A stretch of DNA of 7,566 bases from an uncultured Intestinimonas sp. (GTDB lineage Bacteria > Bacillota_A > Clostridia > Oscillospirales > Oscillospiraceae), in assembly GCA_958435885.1 (NCBI GenBank), contig CAUBHZ010000079.1:1-7566 (forward strand), given 5' to 3'. How positions within the stretch are numbered: the first letter of the stretch is position 1; every line of letters starts with the position of its first letter. Under the pieces are notes generated by a model. The model ran no database searches. It was not told the origin of the DNA and worked only from the letters and a program-made list of their open reading frames with translations. A program made the translations under genes and the position numbers. Of the stretch, positions 1-6,134 are shown one piece after another.

Positions 1-12
1 ACAGTCTTCCCC

Positions 13-41
13 TTGACCCGTCTCCCAATAAATGGTATTTT
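13..41 (+). promoter_or_regulatory. Sigma-A-type promoter for the SLH gene
   Basis: TTGACC at 13-18 matches five of six bases of the -35 consensus. It is followed after a 17-base spacer by TATTTT at 36-41, which matches four of six -10 bases. The predicted start of transcription, about 48-50, leaves a short leader before the ribosome binding site at 61-68 and the ATG at 73. The stretch is AT-richer than its surroundings. This is pattern-based only. The reading frame is open back to position 13, but that TTG is better explained as the -35 box than as a start codon. Confidence 0.6.
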
Positions 42-72
42 ATGGCACACCACTGTGAAAAGAGGGAGTGCC

Positions 73-585
73 ATGCGAATTTCCGCCGCCCTGCTCCTGC
101 TGTTCCTGCTGCTCTTCCCCCGTGCCAGGGCTGCCGCCGCCCCCGCCGCCGTCACCCGTGGGGAGTTCGTGGTCCTGCTGTGGGAGAGCGCCGGGGCCGT
201 CCCCGGGGATGCCGCCCAGGGCTTTTCCGATGTGCCGAAAGATGACAACTGCTCCACGGCAGTGGGGTGGGCGGCGGAGCGGCGGCTGGTGCTGGGTACC
301 GGCGGCGGCCGCTTCGAGCCGGACCGCCCCATCACCCGGGAGGAGGCCGCCGTCCTCCTTCGCCGCTGGGCAGCCCTCCAGGGCCGGGACACCTTTCTCC
401 CCGACGGGGCGGCGGAGTGCAACGACTACGCCGACATCTCCCCCTGGGCCGACGACTCCCTCTACTGGGCCACGGACACCGGCCTGCTGGAGTGGTCCCC
501 GGGGGGACGTCTGGACCCCTGCGGCACCCTGACACCGTCCGAAGCCGCCGATATTTTCCACCGGTTCCGCTATGAACAGCCATAA
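73..585 (+). CDS. Small secreted SLH-domain protein
   Basis: Encodes 170 residues. The ATG at 73 is chosen because AGAGGGAG lies just upstream (61-68) and the protein then begins with a classic signal peptide: Arg at residue 2, a Leu/Phe-rich core at 6-15, and an Ala-rich cleavage region at about 18-24. The mature part is almost entirely S-layer-homology sequence. There is a partial repeat at about 27-42 (VTRGEFVVLLWESAG), a full repeat at about 50-98 (FSDVP, then WAAERRLVLGTGGGRFEPDRPITREEA), and a third at about 118-166 (YADISPWADDSLYWA, then GLL and LTPSEAADIF). SLH domains usually bind pyruvylated secondary cell-wall polymers, so it probably sits on the outer wall. There is no enzymatic or other effector domain and it is short for the family. 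It is transcribed towards the tail operon from its own promoter, so it is probably a host gene or a separately regulated accessory of the element. The domain call is strong; the role is unknown. Confidence 0.85.
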   Translation: MRISAALLLLFLLLFPRARAAAAPAAVTRGEFVVLLWESAGAVPGDAAQGFSDVPKDDNCSTAVGWAAERRLVLGTGGGRFEPDRPITREEAAVLLRRWAALQGRDTFLPDGAAECNDYADISPWADDSLYWATDTGLLEWSPGGRLDPCGTLTPSEAADIFHRFRYEQP

Positions 586-632
586 AGAAAGAGGCCATCA
601 GATTCCAAATTGGAATCTGATGGCCTCTTTCT
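586..632. terminator. Bidirectional terminator, 23-bp perfect palindrome
   Basis: Arms 586-608 and 610-632 are perfect reverse complements around the single base A609; in RNA the innermost pairs would open to form the loop. The arms carry GAGGCC/GGCCTC near their base. Plus-strand RNA leaves the stem as CCUCUUUCUACAUUU and minus-strand RNA as CCUCUUUCUUUAUGG, both U-rich, so it can plausibly terminate both convergent transcripts. It begins one base after the SLH stop codon and covers the first two bases of the holin's TAG stop (631-633). Confidence 0.8.
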
Positions 633-1086
633 ACATTTCATCATCACTTTTTCCCCGGTCATTCTGCTCTTTGAGCACATCCAGGGCCTCCCGGAGGAAG
701 GCCGGATAGGGCACCCCCATGAGGCCCAGGTTCTCCAGAATGGAGAGCCCCTCGTTGCCTATGAAGAACAAAATGACCGCCGTCCTGGCCCAGTCTCCCC
801 CCAGCAGGAGGTCCAGCCGGGCACCCACCAGCACCAGGGCCAGCTCGGCGCCCTTCTTGCACAGCCCCCGGAAACCCGCCCGGCTGTCCAGGGCGCCGTC
901 ACCGCTCTTGTCAGAGCGCTTGAAGACCCCGGCCACCACCAGCCCGGAGAGGTAGTCCAGCACCATGCAGACCACCAGGGTCTGTAAGGCGGCGTCCCAG
1001 CCACCCAGGGCGGCGGAGAGGGCGGTGCCCACCATGGCGGCCAGGGCCAGAACGGCCTCCTTCAGTCCGGTCACCCCTCTGGTCAC
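631..1086 (-). CDS. Phage holin, toxin-secretion/TcdE-like family
   Basis: Encodes 151 residues from GTG at 1086, which overlaps the upstream gene's stop as GTGA and has GAGGTGG a few bases before it. A second GTG at 1074 (147 residues) is a credible alternative, with GGAGG further upstream. Four hydrophobic segments are visible at about 11-28, 34-54, 79-97 and 101-118. Family-typical sequence includes VLDYLSGLVVAGVFK (43-57), SRAGFRGLCKK (68-78), FFIGNEGLSILENLGLMGVP (107-126), and a charged C-terminal tail. These are hallmarks of the clostridial holin family that contains TcdE, which forms pores in the cytoplasmic membrane for lysin or toxin release. As the last gene of the tail operon it would provide particle release. 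No endolysin or amidase gene accompanies it here. Function is inferred from family resemblance. Confidence 0.88.
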   Translation of the reverse strand: MTRGVTGLKEAVLALAAMVGTALSAALGGWDAALQTLVVCMVLDYLSGLVVAGVFKRSDKSGDGALDSRAGFRGLCKKGAELALVLVGARLDLLLGGDWARTAVILFFIGNEGLSILENLGLMGVPYPAFLREALDVLKEQNDRGKSDDEM

Positions 1087-1541
1087 ACCTCCACCTCGAT
1101 CCAGCCCGTCACGCCGGGCGCCCACACATTGCCGTCCATGGTACTCTCATAGACCTTGCCCTGATAGAGCACCCGGTCGCCGGTGTTGTAGGCGTCATGG
1201 GCGCCGGTGGGCTGCCGCCATTCGGGGATGGCGTCCGGTTCCTCTGCGGTCACCCCCAAGGGGGTGTAGAGGGCGGGGGTGGCGTCCATGGGCCAGTCGG
1301 CCTGGCTGGTATGATCCTGGACCACCCGGTAGAGGTTCCCTTCGGCGTCGGAGATCCGCTCTCCGGCGGTGTAGGCTACCCCTGCCGTCCACTCCGGGAA
1401 GAGGGCACCCACCTGGGCGGCCTCCTCGTCGCTGAGGGCGGCGGCCTGCTGCTTGGCCAGCAGCAGCACCGCCTCCTGCTCCAGGTCGTACCGGTCCTTT
1501 TCATAGAGGATCACCCCACGGGCGATCTGCTCTGCTCTCAT
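1083..1541 (-). CDS. Small tail protein with two carbohydrate-binding modules
   Basis: Encodes 152 residues; the ATG at 1541 has AAGGGAG upstream. Residues 1-48 are a charged, helical segment (YEKDRYDLEQEAVLLLAKQQ) typical of a structural attachment domain. Two related modules follow, at about 49-95 and 106-150. They share the pattern PEW...Y..G-(E/D)-R-(I/V)...G-x-x-Y, then a Trp-Pro or Trp-Ala-Pro and a closing aromatic or hydrophobic strand. This resembles chitin-binding type 3 / CBM5/12-like modules found in phage tail-tip proteins. The gene sits directly after the gpI homologue, where tail-fibre genes normally lie, so it probably contacts surface glycans or caps the baseplate. No collagen-like or trimeric fibre shaft is present. 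The CBM-like call is good; ligand and exact position in the particle are unknown. Confidence 0.75.
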   Translation of the reverse strand: MRAEQIARGVILYEKDRYDLEQEAVLLLAKQQAAALSDEEAAQVGALFPEWTAGVAYTAGERISDAEGNLYRVVQDHTSQADWPMDATPALYTPLGVTAEEPDAIPEWRQPTGAHDAYNTGDRVLYQGKVYESTMDGNVWAPGVTGWIEVEV

Positions 1542-1556
1542 GTCTCTCGCTCCCTT

Positions 1557-2129
1557 CTAAGTGTCCCGCACCAGCTTTTCCAGTGTCTCCCAGGTGTAGT
1601 TCCCGGCCTCAATGTCGCCCCAGGTTGCGAATAGGGCCTCCATCCGCTCCCAGGTGACGTACCAGAAGACATACTCGATCTCCAGATGGCAGGGCAGGAT
1701 GTCCTCGATGATCTGTTTCAGCTCCTCGAAGCCGTCGGGAATGCCGGGCACATCGGGGAAGCGCACCTCCACACAGCCCGGCGTGCCGGTCTCACTGGCC
1801 ACGGCGTTGAGGCCGCAGCCGGCCAGGTTGTCGTTGATGGCCGCCAGGGTAAAGCTGTCCCCGCCGATGCGCAGCAGGGCGGCCAGGGCCGCCCGTCGCC
1901 GCTCCAGGGAGTCGGTCACCGGCCGGCGGACCAGCAGGCTCTCCACCGCCTCCAGTCCGGTGTCCTGGGCGGTGGTGAGGAGCATCTCCCGCTCCACCCG
2001 GTCCAGCTCGGACCCGCAGCCGTCCAGCCCGGCGCCGACGCCGGTGAGCTCACCGGCACCGTAGCCCTCCTCCAGCCGGTATACCCCCAGGGGGCGCAGC
2101 AGGTCCCTCAATGCCTCCGCGTAGCTCAT
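1557..2129 (-). CDS. Tail protein gpI/XkdU-like (DUF2313 family)
   Basis: Encodes 190 residues, in the usual size range. The ATG at 2129 overlaps the preceding gpJ stop codon as ATGA, indicating translational coupling. The family-like C-terminus is clear: IIEDILPCHLEIEYVFWYVT at about 140-159, then ATWGDIEAGNYTWETLE at 168-184. The N-terminus carries the short helical start YAEALRDLLRPLGVY. The middle (about 73-110) has the pattern SLERRRAALAALLRIGGDSFT. Known members (Mu gp48, P2 gpI type, Bacillus XkdU) sit at the periphery of the baseplate wedge and link gpJ to the fibres. The position immediately after gpJ agrees. The role in this particle is inferred from family and order. Confidence 0.87.
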   Translation of the reverse strand: MSYAEALRDLLRPLGVYRLEEGYGAGELTGVGAGLDGCGSELDRVEREMLLTTAQDTGLEAVESLLVRRPVTDSLERRRAALAALLRIGGDSFTLAAINDNLAGCGLNAVASETGTPGCVEVRFPDVPGIPDGFEELKQIIEDILPCHLEIEYVFWYVTWERMEALFATWGDIEAGNYTWETLEKLVRDT

Positions 2130-3181
2130 GCCATCGCCTCCACGGTCAGACTGGACAGCTGGGGCAGCTCATCGGCGGCCACCGCCACATCGGTCTCAGG
2201 CGAAATCAGCCGATAATTCTCCACACCTTCCACAGCGTAGATAAGATCTCCCAGCTTGGCCCGCAGTACGTTTTCTCCCAGCCGGTGGCCGTCGAACCAG
2301 GTCCGCAGGGCGGACTCCACCGCCGCGCGCACCTGTGCGGCGTCCTTGTTGGCGGCCGCAGCCACCTGGACGGAGACCGCCACCTCCTTCATGGTGGGCG
2401 CCCGGACCTGGACCTCCACTGCGATCTCCCGCCGGGCCTCAAAGTAGGCCGTCAGCTCCTCCAGCAGCTCGGCGCCGGGTGCGCCGGACGCTGTGGCCAC
2501 CACCACGTCCACCGTCCCCACGCCCCGGGGACGGGGAATCACCGTGGCCGCCGCCACCTCCTCGAAAGAGAGGGCGCCCTGCTGATAAAAGGCGGCGTTG
2601 GCGCCGTTGGGCATCCGGCGGTAGGTCTCCAGTACTCTGGCCCGGAGGGTCTCGTCGTCCTCCCGGTCAGTGCCGCCGGAGAAGGCCTCCGGGTTGGTGC
2701 ACCGGCTCACCCCCACCGGAGCCACCGCCATGGTGAGGATGGTGCCCGCCGCCACATTGCCGGCGCTGCCCGGCTCCAGGGCTCTGGCCCGGACATCAGC
2801 CTGAGTGGTCCCGGCCCGGAGCACACCGGCCTCCACCGTCTCGAACCGCACCAGCCCCGCCGTCATGCACACGGTTCCGGCGGGGATCTCCCGGTCCTGA
2901 CCCACGGCGGCGTCCACGGTAAAGCGCAGGACCCCCTCCGCCGCCGTGGCCGCCCGCCGCTCCAGCCCCCGGAGCTGAGCGTGCATGTCCAGGCATGTCC
3001 CCTCTGCCGTCTGGGGGAAGCACTGCCTCTCCACCCAGTCGCACTGGACATAGAGGGAAAATACCTGGGCGGCCATGGCGTACATCCGCACCGCCAGGTC
3101 GCCGCTGCCCGCCGCCTCAGTGCCGGTGGCATCAGCGTAGGCCGCCATCATCTCGTTGTAGATCTCCTCCACACTCTTCAC
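2126..3181 (-). CDS. Baseplate J / gp47 family wedge protein
   Basis: Encodes 351 residues, normal for the family. The start is GTG at 3181, chosen because AAGGGAGGA lies seven bases upstream (3189-3197) and no in-frame ATG is nearby. Recognisable elements in order: an N-terminal helical region (1-80) with AVRMYAMAAQVFSLY; a beta region with EIPAGT (98-103) and the EPGSAGNVAAGTI segment (136-148) typical of gpJ; the signature GGTDREDDETLRAR (169-182), followed by the RRMPNGANAAFY region; and a C-terminal LGDLIYAVEGVENY segment (310-323). Baseplate J proteins form the main wedge of contractile baseplates, sitting on gp25 and triggering sheath contraction. It follows the gp25 gene after a short gap and overlaps the gpI gene by 4 bp. 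No truncation is apparent. Confidence 0.94.
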   Translation of the reverse strand: MKSVEEIYNEMMAAYADATGTEAAGSGDLAVRMYAMAAQVFSLYVQCDWVERQCFPQTAEGTCLDMHAQLRGLERRAATAAEGVLRFTVDAAVGQDREIPAGTVCMTAGLVRFETVEAGVLRAGTTQADVRARALEPGSAGNVAAGTILTMAVAPVGVSRCTNPEAFSGGTDREDDETLRARVLETYRRMPNGANAAFYQQGALSFEEVAAATVIPRPRGVGTVDVVVATASGAPGAELLEELTAYFEARREIAVEVQVRAPTMKEVAVSVQVAAAANKDAAQVRAAVESALRTWFDGHRLGENVLRAKLGDLIYAVEGVENYRLISPETDVAVAADELPQLSSLTVEAMA

Positions 3182-3188
3182 GCCAAAT

Positions 3189-3197
3189 TCCTCCCTT
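3189..3197 (-). promoter_or_regulatory. Ribosome binding site fixing the GTG start of baseplate J
   Basis: AAGGGAGGA ends seven bases before the GTG at 3181-3179 and lies just after the gp25-like stop codon (3203-3201). It is the only good Shine-Dalgarno match near the beginning of the gene and decides the start. Confidence 0.75.
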
Positions 3198-3200
3198 GCC

Positions 3201-3545
3201 TCACACCGTCACCTCCGCCTCCAGGTATTCCCCATTCCACGCCAGGGCCACCCCTACCCGGAGCCGGCCGTCCCGGGTGTCCTCCACGGTCACCCCGGTG
3301 ACCTCCACGTCCTCCTCGCGGAGAGCCTCGGCGGCGTACTGCCGGGCCAGGGCCTGCCGGGTGCCGGGCTTTTCCCGGGGCAGCAGGTAGAGGCGGCTCC
3401 CCAGGTTCGGGAGGAAGGGAAAGCTCCCCCGCCGGGCCTGGAGCCGGAAGAGGACCCGCTGAAGGAGGTCCTGGGCGCCCTCCACGGTGCGGAGCCCACC
3501 CCGCTCGTCGGCCACGTAATCGCCGTCCTTGAGCAGCAGCGCCAT
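3201..3545 (-). CDS. gp25-like baseplate wedge protein (DUF2634/XkdS type)
   Basis: Encodes 114 residues; the ATG at 3545 directly follows the TAG of the spike gene with no gap, and a G-rich GGGGGACTGGGA stretch upstream can serve as the ribosome binding site. The protein shows the family core: GGLRTVEGAQDLLQRVLFRL (16-35), then RRGSFPFLPNLGSRLYLL (38-55), the conserved stretch where gp25 proteins engage the wedge core. A C-terminal strand region follows (EVTGVTVEDTRDGRLRVGVA). gp25/lysozyme-like-fold proteins join the sheath, gpJ and hub in contractile baseplates. Its place between spike and gpJ is the canonical order. There is no sign of lysozyme activity, as expected for this structural subgroup. 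Confidence 0.88.
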   Translation of the reverse strand: MALLLKDGDYVADERGGLRTVEGAQDLLQRVLFRLQARRGSFPFLPNLGSRLYLLPREKPGTRQALARQYAAEALREEDVEVTGVTVEDTRDGRLRVGVALAWNGEYLEAEVTV

Positions 3546-3944
3546 CTATCCCAGTCCCCCTTCCTCTTGTTTTTTCGGCTCAAACAGTTCTTCCACGGGG
3601 ACGCCGTTGAGCTTGACGGACCCCCGCAGGTCCACCGAGCCGTCGCTGCCCAGAAAGACCGCCGCCTGTCCGCTCTGGATACGCACCTCGCCAGGGGCCA
3701 GGTCCGTCTCGTCGCCGGGCACCCCGGCCACCCACAGCTCCTCGCCGTCGGCGCCGGACTTGAGCACCAGCACGGTATCCCCCTCCGCTGGCCGCCAGCA
3801 GTAGCCACCAGGGCTGAGCACGGGCAGGTTTCGCCGCTCGCCGGTGAGGTAGACCGCCGTCTCCTCCCCCTCCAGGGTGACCACGCCGGTCTCCGCTCCC
3901 TGTCCGCCCGTCCGTGCCTTCCGGCTCTGACTGGAAAGCCACAT
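3546..3944 (-). CDS. Baseplate assembly protein V-like spike
   Basis: Encodes 132 residues; AGGAGG lies eight bases before the ATG at 3944. Residues about 17-76 read as a small OB-fold barrel (GVVTLEGEETAVYLTGERRN, then W-x-P-x-EGDTVLVLKSG and EELWVAGV). This is followed by a beta-strand repeat region at about 82-117 (LAPGEVRIQSGQAAVFLGSD, GSVDLRGSVKLNGVPVEEL), characteristic of the trimeric needle of gpV/gp45-type spikes. The tail is short and charged (EPKKQEEGG). It lies between the gpD hub and gp25 genes, as in PBSX and Mu-like tails. It would form the membrane-piercing tip. No His-x-His iron-binding apex motif and no PAAR tip gene are seen. The overall fold is inferred from pattern and position. 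Confidence 0.8.
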   Translation of the reverse strand: MWLSSQSRKARTGGQGAETGVVTLEGEETAVYLTGERRNLPVLSPGGYCWRPAEGDTVLVLKSGADGEELWVAGVPGDETDLAPGEVRIQSGQAAVFLGSDGSVDLRGSVKLNGVPVEELFEPKKQEEGGLG

Positions 3945-3960
3945 GGTCCATCCTCCTCTC

Positions 3961-4914
3961 TCAAATGGCTCCGTCGGGTTCGCCCAGGGTGAGGGTGGTG
4001 CCGCCGCCGTCGGCGTCGGCGGCCACCCTGGCCTCCAGTACCCGCCAGGTGCCGGTGCAGTCCCAGCCGGGCCGCTCCATCCGCAGCAGGTCCCCAGGCC
4101 AGGCGAAAAAGAGCTCCGGCACCGTGAGGGTGAGCCGCCGGAACTCCTTGGCTGACTGGCGGAGCTGAAAGTCGCCGCTGTAGCGCATGGCCTGGTAGTT
4201 GCTCTTACCCGGCATGGTCATGACCTGCCGCCGCCGGATCTGCTGGTCCACGGCCTCCCGGTTTTCCACCTGTTCCACGGCCATCCGGGCCTTGTCCCGG
4301 ACCCGGATCTCAGAGAGGACGCCGTAGCGCCGCACCCGCCAGGCCATGTTGGTGACGGCGGTATCGCCCCGGAGCACCAGGGTCTCGCCGTCGGAGAAGG
4401 GGGCGATGACCAGCCGCCCCTCCCGGTCGAACCGGGGGGTGATGCCGCCGTAGTAGCAGGCAAACTGGTAGAGGACCTGCCACTCGCTCTGTCCGCTCTG
4501 GACGGAGAAGCCGCTCACCGCCGGCAGACCGGACACCTGGGCCACCTGAATGCCGTAGGGCTCCACGTGGTCCCGGAGGATGTCCTCCGCCGTGGCGGTG
4601 AGGTAGTCTGCGGGCATGGCCTCGTTGTCCAGCAGCAGGGCGGCCATCCCCCGTCCGCTCACTTCCAGGTAGCCGCCGGAGCCTTCGATCCGGTGCTCCA
4701 CCTCGTCCACGATGCCCTTGAAGCAGACCGCACCGTCCACCGTCAGGGTGACCGTCACCGCCTTTTCAGCGCCGCTGGCCGTTCCCGGCTCCCAGGCGCA
4801 CAGCAGCCGGAAGCTGTCGCAGGGCACCCCGGCTGTATATTCCACCTCCCACTCCAACGGCTCCGGCAGCAGCAGGGCAGCGCCGTCCCAGCAGGAGAGT
4901 CTCCATTCCATCAT
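3961..4914 (-). CDS. Baseplate hub, gpD/VgrG (XkdQ-like) family
   Basis: Encodes 317 residues beginning Met-Met-Glu-Trp. The ATG at 4914 overlaps the LysM gene's TGA as ATGA, which sets the start; the frame is open much further upstream, but that reading lies inside the LysM gene and is rejected. The N-terminal barrel (1-75) includes VTVTLTVDGAVCFKGIVDEV. The motif VSGRGMAALLLDNEAMPADY (85-104) is typical of Firmicutes phage late-control-D/XkdQ hubs and is followed by helical TATAEDILRDHV. The segment WQVLYQFACYYGGITPRFDR (145-164) and a long C-terminal region with RRRQVMTMPGKSN follow the same family. Hub trimers seat the spike and cap the tube. Being followed by the gpV gene fits the hub-spike pair. 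No lysozyme or effector domain is fused. Confidence 0.9.
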   Translation of the reverse strand: MMEWRLSCWDGAALLLPEPLEWEVEYTAGVPCDSFRLLCAWEPGTASGAEKAVTVTLTVDGAVCFKGIVDEVEHRIEGSGGYLEVSGRGMAALLLDNEAMPADYLTATAEDILRDHVEPYGIQVAQVSGLPAVSGFSVQSGQSEWQVLYQFACYYGGITPRFDREGRLVIAPFSDGETLVLRGDTAVTNMAWRVRRYGVLSEIRVRDKARMAVEQVENREAVDQQIRRRQVMTMPGKSNYQAMRYSGDFQLRQSAKEFRRLTLTVPELFFAWPGDLLRMERPGWDCTGTWRVLEARVAADADGGGTTLTLGEPDGAI

Positions 4915-5483
4915 CCCACCGTCACCTGCTCTCCGGGCAGGATCAGGTTGGGGTTTTTGATCTGGGGGTTGAGGGCGATGAGCTCGGTGAGCTCCAGCCC
5001 GTAGTCCCGGGCGATGCCCCACAGGGTCTCCCCGGCGGTCACCGTATGAGTCCGACCGGTACTGCCGCCGCCGGTCGCCCCTCCGCTGTCGGCGGTGACA
5101 GTCTCCTCCCGCCGGATGGTGGTGTCGGTCTGGGTACTGCTCTCCCAGAAGGTGAAGGAATAGCTCACATAGTCCGCCCTGGGCTCCTGACGGAGGCTGA
5201 GCTCCACGAAGTAGACCTCCGCTGCCTGCCACACCGGGTGGACGAGGGGACCCGGTCCGGCCTGGTAGAAGACCGACGCCAGCTTTTTGAATTCCTCATA
5301 GGCCGTGGGCCCCACGAACTCCCCCTCGCCCTTCATGACCCGCCGGGTGAGCCCCAGATCCTGTAAGTGGTAACGGCCGAAGGGCACCTTCTGGGCCGCC
5401 ATCTTTCGCTCGTAGTCGATGGTGTAGGTCCTGGGGTTGTGGGGCCAGACATAGTCCTTGTAGCGCATGGCCGCCAGCTTCAA
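4911..5483 (-). CDS. LysM-containing baseplate/tube adaptor protein
   Basis: Encodes 190 residues from a TTG at 5483, selected because AGGGAGGTG lies seven bases upstream; the next ATG (5468) would be too far from it and would lose only five residues. The N-terminal domain (about 6-115) has WPHNPRTYTIDYERKMAAQK, GPTAYEEFKKLASVFYQAGP and a strand-rich YVSYSFTFWE. It resembles the XkdP/gp53-like adaptors of myovirus tails. A Ser/Gly/Thr linker (about 117-143) leads to a single LysM at 145-189 (HTVTAGETLWGIARDYGLEL, then LNPQIKNPNLILPGEQV). LysM domains of this class sit around the hub and help attach it to the tube, or bind peptidoglycan. Its position just before the gpD hub is canonical. The LysM call is firm; the N-terminal assignment is from resemblance. 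Confidence 0.88.
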   Translation of the reverse strand: MKLAAMRYKDYVWPHNPRTYTIDYERKMAAQKVPFGRYHLQDLGLTRRVMKGEGEFVGPTAYEEFKKLASVFYQAGPGPLVHPVWQAAEVYFVELSLRQEPRADYVSYSFTFWESSTQTDTTIRREETVTADSGGATGGGSTGRTHTVTAGETLWGIARDYGLELTELIALNPQIKNPNLILPGEQVTVG

Positions 5484-5490
5484 GGCGGAC

Positions 5491-5499
5491 CACCTCCCT
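5491..5499 (-). promoter_or_regulatory. Ribosome binding site fixing the TTG start of the LysM gene
   Basis: AGGGAGGTG ends seven bases before the TTG at 5483-5481 and overlaps the last base of the stop codon (5501-5499) of the previous gene. This spacing favours the TTG over the internal ATG at 5468. Confidence 0.75.
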
Positions 5500-6134
5500 T
5501 AGAAAAGTGTGAACCCGCCGTCGTAGCGCCGGGCGTCCCGCTGGAAGATCCGGTCCAGCTCCGCCGGTGTATGACTCTGCCCCCCCATCGGTACCGGCTC
5601 CCGGATGACCACCGGTCCGGCCTGCCGCAGGCCCTGGGCCTGCTCTGCCGCCGCTCTGGTCCGGCGCACGGCGGCGTAGAGCTCCGGCTCTGCCAGGGCG
5701 GTTCCCAGTACAGGCGCTCCGATGTCGGGTGCCGCCAGGACGGCCCTCCCGCCGTCCGCCGCTGTCCGCACCTCCCCGGTCCCCGCCGGGGTGCCTGTCT
5801 GCCAGGGCTGATCCGCCCCAGCCTGCCGGGCGGACTGAGCCAGACGGACCTGGCTCAGCTGTCGGACCACAAGGGGGAGTTCCCCGTCCTCCCCCTGTCC
5901 GACGCTTTCCTCCACCCGGTCCTCCGCCGGGCGCTCGCTCACTTCCGCCGCCTCATTTGCGGAGCTCCCAACCACACGCCTCACAGCGCCGGTCGTGCCG
6001 CTCCCCTCTTCGGAGGCCTCTCCGGCCTCCTTCGCTGCACCCCTAGGCAGAACGTGTTCCTTCAGGTCCAGGTCCTCTCCCTGATCCTCTTCCTCCTCCA
6101 GCTCCTCCAGGAGCCAGGTCAGCCAATCGGTCAT
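5499..6134 (-). CDS. Unrecognised 211-aa protein in the tape-measure position
   Basis: The ATG at 6134 overlaps the stop codon of the frameshifted chaperone as ATGA, so it is translationally coupled to it. The sequence shows an acidic start (WLLEELEEEEDQGED, residues 8-22), a long polar Ala/Glu/Gly/Ser-rich middle (30-145) that looks mostly disordered, a short helical Ala/Arg/Gln segment (about 150-170), and a compact C-terminus TPAELDRIFQRDARRYDGGF (189-208) ending in Thr-Leu-Phe. No transmembrane helix, coiled-coil heptad or enzymatic motif is evident. In contractile tails the gene after the chaperone normally encodes the tape measure, usually over 600 residues; this one is far shorter and compositionally different. 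It may be a reduced tape measure, an assembly factor, or an unrelated tail protein. I cannot assign a function, though its place in the operon makes it a structural or assembly component. Confidence 0.7.
   Translation of the reverse strand: MTDWLTWLLEELEEEEDQGEDLDLKEHVLPRGAAKEAGEASEEGSGTTGAVRRVVGSSANEAAEVSERPAEDRVEESVGQGEDGELPLVVRQLSQVRLAQSARQAGADQPWQTGTPAGTGEVRTAADGGRAVLAAPDIGAPVLGTALAEPELYAAVRRTRAAAEQAQGLRQAGPVVIREPVPMGGQSHTPAELDRIFQRDARRYDGGFTLF

Noticed and set aside
13..72. Earlier TTG start for the SLH protein
   Set aside because: It would place 20 polar residues before the signal peptide and has no ribosome binding site; the TTG is part of a -35 box, and the ATG at 73 has a good Shine-Dalgarno.
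2111..3301. 396-codon open frame on the plus strand opposite the baseplate J and gp25 genes
   Set aside because: It is antisense to clearly recognisable genes, is His/Pro/Arg-rich without domains, and is the expected by-product of high-GC third positions.
3290..3964. 224-codon minus-strand open frame across the spike and gp25 genes
   Set aside because: Out of frame with two recognisable tail genes and rich in Arg/Pro/Ser/Trp, as expected for a shadow frame.
4915..5232. N-terminal extension of the hub protein upstream of 4914
   Set aside because: The added sequence lies inside the LysM coding region and is compositionally a shadow; the ATGA overlap at 4914 gives the real start.
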